From positions 1 through 64,000 of the forward strand of contig JAWKRB010000017.1 of the NCBI GenBank assembly GCA_041389885.1: a stretch of 64,000 nt of DNA. The letters are read 5' to 3'. Below, in pieces: positions 31,301 through 38,667 of this stretch; position 1 is the first letter of the stretch, and every line of letters begins with the position of its first letter. Made by a program: the position numbers and the translations under genes. Source of the DNA: JAWKRB01 sp041389885 (GTDB lineage: Bacteria > Myxococcota_A > Polyangia > Polyangiales > Ga0077539). The notes below the pieces were generated by a model that did not search any database, was not told where the DNA came from, and saw only the letters and a list, made by a program, of their open reading frames with translations.

Positions 31301-31333
31301 GAGCAGCGCATGAAGCGCCTCGGCGCGCACTGA
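28310..31333 (+). CDS. Ser/Thr protein kinase with two zinc ribbons and ATPase-like and TPR-like tail
   Basis: A 1007-residue cytoplasmic protein. Residues 4-21 form a zinc ribbon (Cys4, Cys7, Cys18, Cys21). The Hanks-type kinase domain spans about 44-310: glycine loop GAGGMGKVY, AVKVI, HRDIKPEN near 166 and DFG near 190. A second zinc ribbon lies near 323-342 (CPACG and CGHCG). Then comes a STAND/AAA-like ATPase region whose P-loop reads GDEGAGRS near residue 399, with Arg where Lys is usual, and finally about 280 residues of helical repeats that look like TPRs. There is no transmembrane helix. The start is GTG. It resembles large myxobacterial regulatory kinases; the divergent coupled operon is a possible target or partner. 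Confidence 0.93.
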   Translation: MRACNQCGRSCDDEHRFCPSCGFPIGALRAASGDPMIGRTIGAGYTILEAVGAGGMGKVYRAERGALGKTFAVKVIHPHLAGDDNAVKRFNQEAHTSSRINHPNAVVVLDFGRTDDELLYLVMEFLRGRDLTRVVWELGRLPVSRATDIMRQVLAALSEAHQLGIVHRDIKPENILVEPLSTGGDFVKVVDFGLAKIRDDQSPGVTSPGLVCGTPDYMAPEQARGLDADPRADLYSAAVVLYQCVTGRLPFEAESAAEALDFHVNTPPPDPRIFVPELSPRFVETLLRALAKDPDARFQTAVDFAEALRLAVSDPVELSDAVPCPACGEAVVRGARFCGHCGRAMSPRGSASVAAAEPAPAPDLSALPMVERDDALSLLALGLARASQGPLVPLALVGDEGAGRSQLVTALSQHARRRGGSILRVRPDPLLAGVAYHPVRATVRGLLGLAPGEDPMSWLAERQSEDASFDPSLRAGFLELFSPVGPVELDAAARSDAAVRAVCFALQHARGLDAGEPAILAFEYAHRMDGASLRVLRALMSRPPSSPSLLLITCSAQLVPSLPRCETITLRPLSVRGVAQMVDAARPLLDVDTLLLPAQELPPMHVEQLLRWHAEGGGDAPPRLVDLIAHRLERLSSSGRRLLPCIAAFGECNAADASAALGSAVEPALFATLHAGGWIAPVEGDEGRWRIAHPMILDVLNDSVPAAVRTTLHRAALQAEDRALPVEVEAMHAELTGAVFLALLKLGQMGDQAMARGDHASAAQALRRGVELARREYLKGDADLADDTLSIFARKLGEALVSAGDYAEAEGVLREGIGVTTVDSQEWIRLQCVLGSAYFLRGRHGASQTAFDAATSAATRRGLHGLATEMLMARAELEVSAGADEWALRTLTRADALLDAALASASEGAPLWRQRAEVLLWLARAQRVVGVKGGEEILDRARVLAERAGLKVLHAQCDAEAAERAELAADRRQAMRLWHRASQDARDAGDVALAADYEQRMKRLGAH

Positions 31334-31353
31334 CCGCCCGGCGCGACTCGACG

Positions 31354-31938
31354 TCACCGAGGCGCGCGCGCGGCGGGGCGCGGGGGCGCGTGCCGGGGCG
31401 CCGCGGCCGCGGCGAACCCCAGCGCGCCGCCCAGCGCGAGCCAGGCGAGCCAGCCGAGGCCCGGCGCCGGCCCCCGCGCGTCGGGCGTCGGGAACTCCAG
31501 CGCGCGCACGCGCCCCGCGTCGACGTCGACCAGGAGCACGCCGTCGACGTCGAAGGCGACGCGATACTCGAGGAGCTGCCGCCGCGTGGCCGAGGTCTCG
31601 AGCCTCGGGGCGAGGCGCCCGGTCTTCACCTCGGCGACGAAGCGGCGGCCGCCGCGGGCCACGAGAAAATCCGCGCGCAGGGCGATCGCGCAGGGCTCGC
31701 CGTCGACCGCGAGGTCGTAGCCGCCCCGCGCCTGCCGCGCGAGGACCTCGTACCCGAGGCGGCGCAGCAGGGGCTCGGCCCGGAGCTCCCCGTCGGCGCC
31801 CGCCGCCCGCGCGAGCTCCACGCGGCGCCGGGGGAGCCACCGCGCGAGGGCGAGACGCGCGGTCTGCACCAGCGCCGCCGCGAGGGCGACGGCGAGGGCG
31901 AGGAGGAGCGCCTCGGGGGGGAGGTCAGCAGGGTGCAC
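31354..31938 (-). CDS. Membrane protein with PD-(D/E)XK-like nuclease core
   Basis: A 194-residue protein from a GTG start. It has a transmembrane helix near residues 10-27 and another near 165-180. Between them is a compact core with RADFLVARGGRRFVAEVKTG, which matches the Asp...Glu-x-Lys pattern of PD-(D/E)XK nucleases, preceded by LLRRLGYEVLARQARGGYDL as in YraN/Holliday-resolvase-like folds. Such membrane-tethered nuclease folds are sometimes found in restriction or competence proteins. The protein ends in a Pro/Arg-rich tail. Function unknown. Confidence 0.65.
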   Translation of the reverse strand: MHPADLPPEALLLALAVALAAALVQTARLALARWLPRRRVELARAAGADGELRAEPLLRRLGYEVLARQARGGYDLAVDGEPCAIALRADFLVARGGRRFVAEVKTGRLAPRLETSATRRQLLEYRVAFDVDGVLLVDVDAGRVRALEFPTPDARGPAPGLGWLAWLALGGALGFAAAAAPRHAPPRPAARAPR

Positions 31939-32030
31939 GCGTCGAGAGGGTCACGCCCCCGGCGACGGCGACCAAGTTTCTGGGGCGCGACGCGCGGCCC
32001 CGGTCGCCGCGCCCGCCGCGCAGGGCGCGG

Positions 32031-32060
32031 TTGACAGGCCCGTCCGGCGTGGCTTAGGGT
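32031..32060 (+). promoter_or_regulatory. Likely sigma-70 promoter of rpsT
   Basis: TTGACA at 32031-32036 is a perfect -35 box, followed after 17 or 18 bases by TTAGGG/TAGGGT at 32054-32060 as the -10. It lies about 35 bases upstream of the rpsT start, and AGGAGA at 32081-32086 is the ribosome-binding site. Confidence 0.65.
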
Positions 32061-32091
32061 AACCGCCCCCATCGCGGATCAGGAGAGTCTC

Positions 32092-32370
32092 GTGGCAAAT
32101 CATGCGTCGGCAGAGAAGCGTAACCGTCAGCGTATCAAGCGCACCATTCGCAACCGCGCGGTCCGGAGCGAGTTCCGCACGCTCGTGAAGGATGTTCGCG
32201 AGGCGCTGAGCAAGGGCGACGCCGCGGCCGCGACGAAGGCCCTCACCCCGGCGATCTCGGCGCTCGACAGCGCCGTGTCCAAGGGCGTGATGCACCGCAG
32301 CACGGCCTCGCGCCGCGTGTCCCGCCTCGCGGCGGCCGTCCACGCGCTGAACAACGCCCCCAAGGCCTGA
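32092..32370 (+). CDS. rpsT: 30S ribosomal protein S20
   Basis: A 92-residue basic protein of the usual S20 length, ANHASAEKRNRQRIKRTIRN at the N-terminus and HRSTASRRVSRL near the end. It binds 16S rRNA early in 30S assembly. The GTG start is preceded by AGGAGA at good spacing. A non-AUG start is also known for E. coli S20, where it is linked to autoregulation. It has its own promoter and stands alone. Confidence 0.97.
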   Translation: MANHASAEKRNRQRIKRTIRNRAVRSEFRTLVKDVREALSKGDAAAATKALTPAISALDSAVSKGVMHRSTASRRVSRLAAAVHALNNAPKA

Positions 32371-32392
32371 GCGGCCTCCAGGCCCCACCCTC

Positions 32393-33409
32393 TCAGCGCA
32401 GCGCCCCTCCGAGCGACGGCCGAGACAGCAGGATCACCACGAGGTAGACCTGCGCGTCGGCCCTCGCGGTGCCGACGCCGAGCGCGTCCACCGAGGGCTC
32501 CTCGAGCCGCTCCCGGTGCGTGGGCGAGGTGAAGATCGCCGTGAAGGCGCCCGCGAGGGTGGGCGCGCGCCCAACGAGCTCGACCACCGTCCCGGCGCGC
32601 AGCCCCGCCCTGGCGAGGCTGTCGACGGGGTCTTCGCCCTCGATGACGTGCGCGACGCGGCGCGACCGCGCCATCTCTCGCGCGCGGTCCCTCGCGATCG
32701 AGGCGGCGAAGGGGTCGGCGCGCAGCGCGCTGACCCCCGCCCTGGCGCGGAGGAGGTTCACCTCACGGCGCACGTGCACGTCGTCTTCGACGTGGGGCGC
32801 AGGCTCCTGCGCGCTCGGCCCGACGCGCCAGCGCGCCCACACCTGGGGATCGCCGGCGCGCTCCAGCACGAGCTGCACCGTCGCGCCGCCCTCGACCCGG
32901 ACCCGCGCGCGCCCCTCGGCGTCGACGGCGACGCGCGCGATGCGCCCGCGGTCCGGCGCCACGACGAGCTGCGGCGACGCGGCCCCCGCGGGCAGCGCCG
33001 CGCGCCACACCGAGCGCCCTCCCTCCGCGGGCTCGTCGACCACCTCGGCCAACCGCGGGACCAGCGCCGCCGCGGTGACCTCACCGTCGATCACCACCGC
33101 GCAGCGCGGCGACCCCGGCGACGGGGCGCGGCTCGTGATCCACGCGCGCAGCCTCGCGTCCCTCGCCGCGACGTCGCCGCCCGAGGCGCGCCACGAGAGC
33201 ACCTCCGGCGCGCGCATGTGGGCGGCCTCGGTGAGGGCGCGGAGCGCGGTCGCGTCGGGGGCGGCGTCGAGGCTGGCGGCCCGCGCCGCGGGGAGCAGCC
33301 TGCCGTCGAGCCGGCACGGGAGCTCGTCGGCCCTCGCCGCGCCGGGGCGTTGCAGCGCCGACGCGCTGAGCAGGATCCACGCGCACACGCGCGACGCGCC
33401 GACGGCCAT
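32393..33409 (-). CDS. Secreted CAP/SCP-domain protein
   Basis: A 338-residue protein with an N-terminal signal peptide (RVCAWILLSASALQR) from ATG 33409. The last 120 residues form a bacterial CAP (SCP/PR-1-like) domain: REVNLLRARAGVSALRADPF, ASIARDRAREMARSRRVAH, AFTAIFTSPTHRERLEEP and DALGVGTARADAQVYLVVIL. The N-terminal 200 residues are beta-rich and unassigned. CAP proteins are extracellular, with roles ranging from lipid binding to wall remodelling. The stop faces rpsT convergently. Confidence 0.85.
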   Translation of the reverse strand: MAVGASRVCAWILLSASALQRPGAARADELPCRLDGRLLPAARAASLDAAPDATALRALTEAAHMRAPEVLSWRASGGDVAARDARLRAWITSRAPSPGSPRCAVVIDGEVTAAALVPRLAEVVDEPAEGGRSVWRAALPAGAASPQLVVAPDRGRIARVAVDAEGRARVRVEGGATVQLVLERAGDPQVWARWRVGPSAQEPAPHVEDDVHVRREVNLLRARAGVSALRADPFAASIARDRAREMARSRRVAHVIEGEDPVDSLARAGLRAGTVVELVGRAPTLAGAFTAIFTSPTHRERLEEPSVDALGVGTARADAQVYLVVILLSRPSLGGALR

Positions 33410-33433
33410 CGCGGGACATGATAGCCTCTCGCC

Positions 33434-33976
33434 GTGCACTCTCTGCGATGGTTCTTGGTCGTCAGCGCGCTCGCGCTGCCCGCTGCGGCGCAGCAGGTCC
33501 CGACGCGGGCGGCGGTGGTGGCGTCCCTGAGCGGCTTCGAGTCCCAGCCCGACGAGGCGACGGTGCGCGCCTGGGGCGACGGCGTCGTTCCCGTGCTCGC
33601 GTCGATCCTTCACGACCACGACGAGATGGTCGGCGCCCGAGCCCGCGCGGCGTACGCGCTGCGCGTGTTCACCGCCAACCCCGCCGCCCTCGCGCTGCTC
33701 CGCAGCCTCGCCGCCGACCCCGCGAGCAACCTCTTCGTGCGCCTCGCCGCGATGAACGCGCTGGTCGACGGCGGCGCGCCGCTGGCCGCGGTGTCGTCGC
33801 AGCTCGCGTCGCCCGACCCCGACATCCGCGCGGGCGCCGCGGCGTCGCTCGGGCGAGCGAGCGACCTCGCGGCGGCGCGGGCGGCCCTCACGGCCCGCGC
33901 TCGGGTCGAGCGCGACGCCAGCGTGCGGGTGCGCATCGAGGCCTCGCTCCGCAGAATCTCTCCCGCCGCGCGCTGA
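33434..33976 (+). CDS. Exported HEAT-repeat protein
   Basis: A 180-residue protein with a signal peptide (HSLRWFLVVSALALPAAAQQ) from GTG 33434. The rest is HEAT-like helical repeats such as ARAAYALRVFTANPAALALL, VRLAAMNALVDGG and IRAGAAASLGRASDLAAARA. It probably serves as a periplasmic binding scaffold. It is divergent from the CAP-domain gene, with 24 bases between the starts, and upstream of the outer-membrane-like gene. Confidence 0.8.
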   Translation: MHSLRWFLVVSALALPAAAQQVPTRAAVVASLSGFESQPDEATVRAWGDGVVPVLASILHDHDEMVGARARAAYALRVFTANPAALALLRSLAADPASNLFVRLAAMNALVDGGAPLAAVSSQLASPDPDIRAGAAASLGRASDLAAARAALTARARVERDASVRVRIEASLRRISPAAR

Positions 33977-34001
33977 CCCGCGATAGCATCGCGGCCGAGC
34001 T

Positions 34002-34898
34002 ATGGGCACCCGAACACACGCAGCCTCTCTGTTCATCTCCCTCTCGCTCGCGAGCGGATCGGTCTGGGCGCAGCAGGCGGCTCCGCAGGCCGAGCCGACG
34101 GAGCCCGCGGCGCAGCCGACGCCGCACCAGGCGACCACGCCGCCGCGAGACCCCGCGAGCGCGGGCCCGCCGCGCTTCGGGCGCAACGAGGAGCACAGCC
34201 TCGGCATGCGCCTCTGGCTCTGGAACACCCCGGCCTGGATCCCCGGCCTCTTCGCCCACGTCGAGGGCGACTGGTCGGGCCCCCTCACCGTCTCGCCGGG
34301 GCTCGAGTACGTCTACCGCAAGGGCAGCCTCGACCTCATCCTCGGGATGCAATACACCGGGCTCGGCACCGGCGAGGGCTTTCTCCGCGGCAACAACGAG
34401 GCCGACATCGCCCTCGAGCGCATCCAGAGCAGCCTCTATTTCCTCAACGTCAGCGGCACCTTCCTCTGGACCGTGCGCATCAACGACTGGGCCGAGTTTC
34501 AGGGCGGCATCGGCCTGATGCTCGGATACGTCGGCGGCGACCTCAACCGCACCCAGGTCTACCGCGACTCCCCCGGCGCCACGCCCCGCGAGTGCGGCAC
34601 CGGCACCCTGTCCGGCGGAGCGCCGCAGCCCCTGCCCTCCCCCGGCGGCCGCCCCGCGCTGCCCTACGCGGGGGGATACTGCGGCACCGACAACAACCAC
34701 TACCTCTACAACGACGGCACGCGGTTCTCCGAGGCCAGCATCTTCAACGGCGGGTCCGTCCCCCGACTGCTGCTGCTCCCCTCGCTGCCGCACCTCGCGT
34801 TTCACTTCCGCCCGCACCGCCACTTCGACATCCGCGTCGACGGCGGCTTCGCCATCGCCGGCTTCTACGGCGGCCTGGCGATGCACTACGTCTTCTGA
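34002..34898 (+). CDS. Predicted outer-membrane beta-barrel protein
   Basis: A 298-residue protein with a signal peptide (TRTHAASLFISLSLASGSVW), a Pro/Ala/Gln-rich linker, then alternating strands typical of a barrel: GPLTVSPGLEYVYRKGSLDL, LILGMQYTGLG, FDIRVDGGFAIAGFYGGLAM. It ends with HYVF, an aromatic final residue as recognised by the BAM machinery. Two cysteines lie in a large loop. Ligand unknown. The start is 25 bases after the HEAT-repeat gene, so co-transcription is likely. Confidence 0.78.
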   Translation: MGTRTHAASLFISLSLASGSVWAQQAAPQAEPTEPAAQPTPHQATTPPRDPASAGPPRFGRNEEHSLGMRLWLWNTPAWIPGLFAHVEGDWSGPLTVSPGLEYVYRKGSLDLILGMQYTGLGTGEGFLRGNNEADIALERIQSSLYFLNVSGTFLWTVRINDWAEFQGGIGLMLGYVGGDLNRTQVYRDSPGATPRECGTGTLSGGAPQPLPSPGGRPALPYAGGYCGTDNNHYLYNDGTRFSEASIFNGGSVPRLLLLPSLPHLAFHFRPHRHFDIRVDGGFAIAGFYGGLAMHYVF

Positions 34899-35221
34899 TC
34901 CCCCGCCCTGCCCCTCTGCGTCACCCCCCGCTCCGAGCCTATGACCGCGGCGCCATCGTCGCGAGACAGGTGGCTTTTCAGCGTATTCCTGCGGAGAACA
35001 CGCACCCTCGAGCCCCTGCCGCCCGAAGCGCGCTGCGGGGGTGCGACATGAATGTCAGTGCGCGGAGCACATCCGTCCACGCAGACGATGAAAACCGCTC
35101 GTCGCGCGCTTGCATTCCCCCGGTGAGATGTGGTCAAAGGCGCCCGTGCCTGGGTCTGGTACGGGCCTTGCGAGAGTATCGGTGATCCTTAGAGCCGCGC
35201 ATCCCCAACGCGGCGATGACT

Positions 35222-35259
35222 GAACAGACCGGGAGACGCCAACCTTCGACGGTCTGTTC
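35222..35259. repeat. Perfect 10-bp stem-loop
   Basis: GAACAGACCG at 35222-35231 pairs without mismatch with CGGTCTGTTC at 35250-35259 around an 18-base loop. There is no T run on either side, so it is not a standard terminator. It could be an RNA structure or a protein-binding palindrome. Confidence 0.6.
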
Positions 35260-35505
35260 GCTCAGCAGCGGGGCGTAGGGCTTGCTTGCTTGAGTGCTTT
35301 GCCGGGCGCCCGTCTCTTCCTTCTCTTGGAATTGCTTCCCTCTCTTAGAGACTTCGACTTCTTTCCTGCTTCACCCCTTCTTCGCCTGCATTCACTTCGT
35401 TCTTCGCCTGGTGTGACCTCCAACGCCTACGCGCGGCCATTTCTTCCTTGCCAGCCGCACATCGTAGACCTTCTCACTTTCTTGTTCACCATGCTGCGTG
35501 GATTC

Positions 35506-35589
35506 ACCGCCACGCCCCCTCACCTCGCCAGAGCGCCCTCGGGGCGCGCGAGCTCAGGGGGCGTGGCGGTGTTGTCACCCCGAGGGCGC
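35506..35589 (+). promoter_or_regulatory. Two mutually exclusive stem-loops upstream of a lipoprotein gene
   Basis: ACCGCCACGCCCCCT (35506-35520) pairs perfectly with AGGGGGCGTGGCGGT (35556-35570), and the adjacent C-G at 35505/35571 extends this to 16 bp. A second perfect 12-bp pair, GCGCCCTCGGGG (35533-35544) with CCCCGAGGGCGC (35578-35589), starts inside the first loop and ends beyond it, so both cannot form as simple hairpins. The second structure ends 24 bases before the ATG at 35614. Attenuation or control of translation is possible. Confidence 0.5.
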
Positions 35590-35613
35590 GCCGTCGGTGC
35601 TATCGTGCGCGCC

Positions 35614-36000
35614 ATGCCTCGGCCCCGCGTCTTCGCCCTCGCGCTCTTCGCCCTCGTCGGCGCCTGCACGAGTCATCAGGACCAGCTCGAGCGCGCCGAG
35701 CTGCACTACCGCGCCGCCCGCTACGAGCACGCGCTCACGAACCTCGAAGACCTCGAGCCCGACCTCGGTCGCCTCGATGACGCCGAGCGCGTGCGCTACC
35801 ACTTCGTGCGCGGCATGACCCACGCGCGGCTGCAGCAGCGCGAGCACGCGCGCCACTGGCTCGCCCTCACCCGCGAGATCAGCGCCGACACCACGGTGCT
35901 CTCCAACGACGCCGTCGCGTCGATGCGCAGGATCCTCGCCGAGACCGAGAACGCGCCGACCCCGGTGGCGACCGCAGACGCCGGCGTCACACCGCGCTGA
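35614..36000 (+). CDS. Small TPR-like lipoprotein
   Basis: A 128-residue lipoprotein from ATG 35614; the signal ends in ALVGACT. The mature part reads like one and a half tetratricopeptide repeats (LERAELHYRAARYEHALTNL, VRYHFVRGMTHARLQQREHA), followed by a disordered Thr/Ala/Pro tail. Its 3' end overlaps the end of the convergent AAA+ gene by 14 bases. Role unknown. Confidence 0.75.
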   Translation: MPRPRVFALALFALVGACTSHQDQLERAELHYRAARYEHALTNLEDLEPDLGRLDDAERVRYHFVRGMTHARLQQREHARHWLALTREISADTTVLSNDAVASMRRILAETENAPTPVATADAGVTPR

Positions 36001-38260
36001 CCGCGCCCTCGGCGTCGACCGCGAGGGTGATCCCGTGCAGCGTCGGGTCCTCGGCCAGCAGCGCCGCGACCGGCGCGACCACGCGCTCTTCGATCACGCG
36101 CCGCAGGGGCCGCGCGCCGCGCGTGGGGTGCCAGCCGAGCTCGGCCAGACGTCGCCGGGCCGCCGCGCCGACCTGGAGTCGAATCGCCCGGCGCTGCAGC
36201 CCGGTGCGCCGCGACGCGCGGGCGAGCTCGAGGTCCACCACCCGCAGCAGGTCGTCGGGCGACAGCGGGCGAAACGCCACCACCCGGTCGATGCGGTTGA
36301 AGAACTCGGGGCGAAAATGCCGCCGCACCGCGCCCTCGACGCCGTCAGCGCCGTGGGCCGGCGCGTTGAAGCCCGTGGGGCGCGCCTCGCTCACGCCGAG
36401 GTTCGAGGTCATCACCACGAGGCTCATACGAAAGTCGACCGAGGTGCCGAAGGCGTCGGTGAGCCTCCCCTCGCCCAGCACGCCGAGCAGCAGGTCGAAG
36501 ACCTCGGGGTGGGCCTTCTCGATCTCGTCGAGGAGCACCAGCGAGAGCGGCTGCTCCCTCACCCGCTGCGCGAGGCTGGTGACCCCGTCGCCCACCGCGA
36601 GCAGTCGCTGCGCGGCGCCCGGGGCCATGAACTCCGACATGTCCACCCGCACCATGCGCTCCTCGTCGCCGAAGAGGTAATGCGCGAGGGTGCGGGCGAG
36701 CTCGGTCTTGCCCACGCCCGTCGGGCCCACGAAGAGCAGCGTGCCCACCGGACGCTCGGGGTCGTCGAGGCCGGCCTTGAAGCGCGCGAGCACCCTGGAG
36801 GCCGCGGCGCAGGCGTCGTCCTGACCCACGACGCGCGCCCGCAGCGCCGAGGCGATGCCGTCTACGCCCACGCGGCGCTCGTCGGCGATGAGGTCCTCGC
36901 GGAGGCCGGTGGACCGCGCGAAGAGCGCGCTCACGTCGCTGGGGTAGAGGGCGCGCGGAGCCGCCCCCCGGGGCTCGGCGGCGCCCTCGGCGGCGAGGCC
37001 GTCGATGAAGCGCAGGGCCTTGCCGGGGAAGGCCTGCGCGCGCTGAAAGGTCGCGAGGTGGTGCAGCAGCCGCCGCGTCGCCGCGCCCTTGAGCGCGAGG
37101 TGCGGCGCGCGTCGCTGGACCCAGGTCTCGACCAGCGCCGTCAGCGCCCGGGTCGAGGGCTCGGCGAGGCGAATCACGCGAAACGACTCGAGCAGCGACG
37201 GGAGCTTGCGGCGGCAGCGCTCGTACTCCTCCTCGGTGCACTCGGCGACGACGGCGATCGCCCCCGAGGCCACCGCGGGCGCGAGCACCTCGGCGATGCT
37301 CGACCCGTCGGGCTGCGGCTGCATGATCGCGACGAGGTGGTCGACGTGGAGCCAGTCGCCCTCGTGCGAGAGCTCCTCGACCAGCTTCAGGCAGCGCTCC
37401 TGCCACATGCCGAGGTAGATCATCCCCGCGACCAGCCGCGTCGCCGACGTGGACCACACCCTCGGCGCGCGCCCGTCTTCGGAGCTTCGTCGGCGCGCGA
37501 GCATGGCCCTCGCGAGGCGGCGCACGAAGGCGCTCTTGCCCACGCCGCTGGGCCCCACGAGGAGCAGCGAGGGGGGCGGCGAGGCGGCGAGGAGCGCGTG
37601 CGCGGCGTCGAACTCGGGGCTGTCTCCCAGGAGCGCCGGGAGGCGTCCCCGCGCGGCGCGCTCGACGAGCTCGTCGCAGCACCGCGCGGCCACGGGGAAC
37701 TGCTCGGTCAGCGCCTCGGCGTCGGCCTGCCCCTCGCCGCGCACCCCTCGCGGGACCCACGCGCGCACCCACTCGTCGCCGTCGTGGCGAAAGTCGAAGA
37801 TGCTCGACGCGTCGTCGCCCAGCAGCGCCGTGCTCACCGCCGCGCGGAGCACCTCGGGGGCCGTGGCGAGGCTCTCGAGCACGAACCACCAGCCGAAGCG
37901 AGGGAGCATCACCCGATAGCCGCCGCGGGGGAGCTCGCACCACGCGTAGGTCAGCCGCAAGGGGATCTCCTTGGCGCCGATGACCGTGCGCTTCTTCAGG
38001 GCCGTCTGGGGGTGGACCACCACGCCGACCTCGCGCACCTGAAAGGGCTCCTCCCAGAGGTAGCGGGTCACGTCGTCGACGCCCTCGGCCTCGCGCACCT
38101 GGAGGAGCTGCTCGAGCTGCCGCAGGACGTCGTCCTCGTCGGCGCCCACGGCGCTCGGCGAGGGGAGGTCGAAGAGGGCGTCCCACTGGCGCATCAGGGC
38201 GCCGGTGAGCAGCCCCCCCTCGTGCCGCACGAACCACACTCGCAGCGATCGCTTCGTCAT
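35987..38260 (-). CDS. ClpA/ClpB-like AAA+ ATPase with unusual N-domain and degenerate first ring
   Basis: A 757-residue protein. The first 185 residues do not resemble the Clp N-domain. AAA domain 1 keeps a Walker A (GPSGVGKS, near 238), but its Walker B reads WLHVDHLVAIM, with no Glu after the Asp, so it probably binds but does not hydrolyse ATP. AAA domain 2 is canonical: Walker A GPTGVGKT near 512, Walker B LVLLDEIEKAHPEVFDLLLG near 575, sensor VVMTSNLG and the arginine finger region FRPEFFNRIDRVV. It ends in a ClpB-type C-domain (GWHPTRGARPLRRVIEERV). It lacks the long ClpB middle coiled coil. It probably remodels a specific protein complex; no peptidase or type VI secretion gene lies nearby. 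Confidence 0.85.
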   Translation of the reverse strand: MTKRSLRVWFVRHEGGLLTGALMRQWDALFDLPSPSAVGADEDDVLRQLEQLLQVREAEGVDDVTRYLWEEPFQVREVGVVVHPQTALKKRTVIGAKEIPLRLTYAWCELPRGGYRVMLPRFGWWFVLESLATAPEVLRAAVSTALLGDDASSIFDFRHDGDEWVRAWVPRGVRGEGQADAEALTEQFPVAARCCDELVERAARGRLPALLGDSPEFDAAHALLAASPPPSLLLVGPSGVGKSAFVRRLARAMLARRRSSEDGRAPRVWSTSATRLVAGMIYLGMWQERCLKLVEELSHEGDWLHVDHLVAIMQPQPDGSSIAEVLAPAVASGAIAVVAECTEEEYERCRRKLPSLLESFRVIRLAEPSTRALTALVETWVQRRAPHLALKGAATRRLLHHLATFQRAQAFPGKALRFIDGLAAEGAAEPRGAAPRALYPSDVSALFARSTGLREDLIADERRVGVDGIASALRARVVGQDDACAAASRVLARFKAGLDDPERPVGTLLFVGPTGVGKTELARTLAHYLFGDEERMVRVDMSEFMAPGAAQRLLAVGDGVTSLAQRVREQPLSLVLLDEIEKAHPEVFDLLLGVLGEGRLTDAFGTSVDFRMSLVVMTSNLGVSEARPTGFNAPAHGADGVEGAVRRHFRPEFFNRIDRVVAFRPLSPDDLLRVVDLELARASRRTGLQRRAIRLQVGAAARRRLAELGWHPTRGARPLRRVIEERVVAPVAALLAEDPTLHGITLAVDAEGAVSAV

Positions 38261-38312
38261 GCGCCTTCGCGGCGGAGCCTACCACCCGCCCGCGGTGATA
38301 CCGTGGCGCGCG

Positions 38313-38618
38313 ATGCAAACGCCCGATGAGTCGTCCATCGCCGCCCTCCTCGCCGAGGCGGTCGCGCCCTTCGAGGCCGACCCCGTGGTCCGCCGCCTGC
38401 GCGTGCGCCTGCGCGAGCTGGGCCCCAACGCGCGGGACGAGGTCGCGCAATTCAAGCTCCTGCAGCGGGCCGCGCGCGAGTCGACGGAGCTCGCGAAGTC
38501 ATTGCGCGACAAGGGGTTCGGCGACGTCACGGCGGTCGACCCGCGCAACCCCGGCGCCCTCGGGGGCGCCCTGGTGCAGGCCTTCAACCGCCTCGTCGAG
38601 TCGCGCTGGGAGCGCTGA
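38313..38618 (+). CDS. Small helical protein, unknown
   Basis: A 101-residue protein from ATG 38313, MQTPDESSIAALLAEAVAPF onward. It is charged, all-helical in appearance and has no cysteines or signal peptide. It is divergent from the AAA+ gene, 52 bases apart, and upstream of the agmatine deiminase gene. I do not recognise it. Confidence 0.6.
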   Translation: MQTPDESSIAALLAEAVAPFEADPVVRRLRVRLRELGPNARDEVAQFKLLQRAARESTELAKSLRDKGFGDVTAVDPRNPGALGGALVQAFNRLVESRWER

Positions 38619-38667
38619 CGACCGGCGCGCGTGACAAGGCCGGGGCGATCCGTTACGAACGCCGTCG

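Larger units (their letters stand above)
34899..35613. other. Gene-free region with structured DNA
   Basis: About 715 bases in which I see no convincing gene. The stretch 35280-35500 is less GC-rich than the surroundings and strongly biased to pyrimidines on the plus strand. A perfect hairpin and a pair of overlapping stem-loops lie within it and are listed separately. The reading frame entering the next gene from 35290 has no signal or family match before 35614. A small RNA or a decayed insertion is possible. Confidence 0.5.

Noticed and set aside
35290..35613. N-terminal extension of the small lipoprotein gene
   Set aside because: The upstream codons give a Leu/Pro-rich, unrelated peptide, and the lipoprotein signal begins at 35614.
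36035..38329. 764-codon plus-strand open frame
   Set aside because: Antisense to the ClpB-like gene, with Arg/His-rich composition and no motif.
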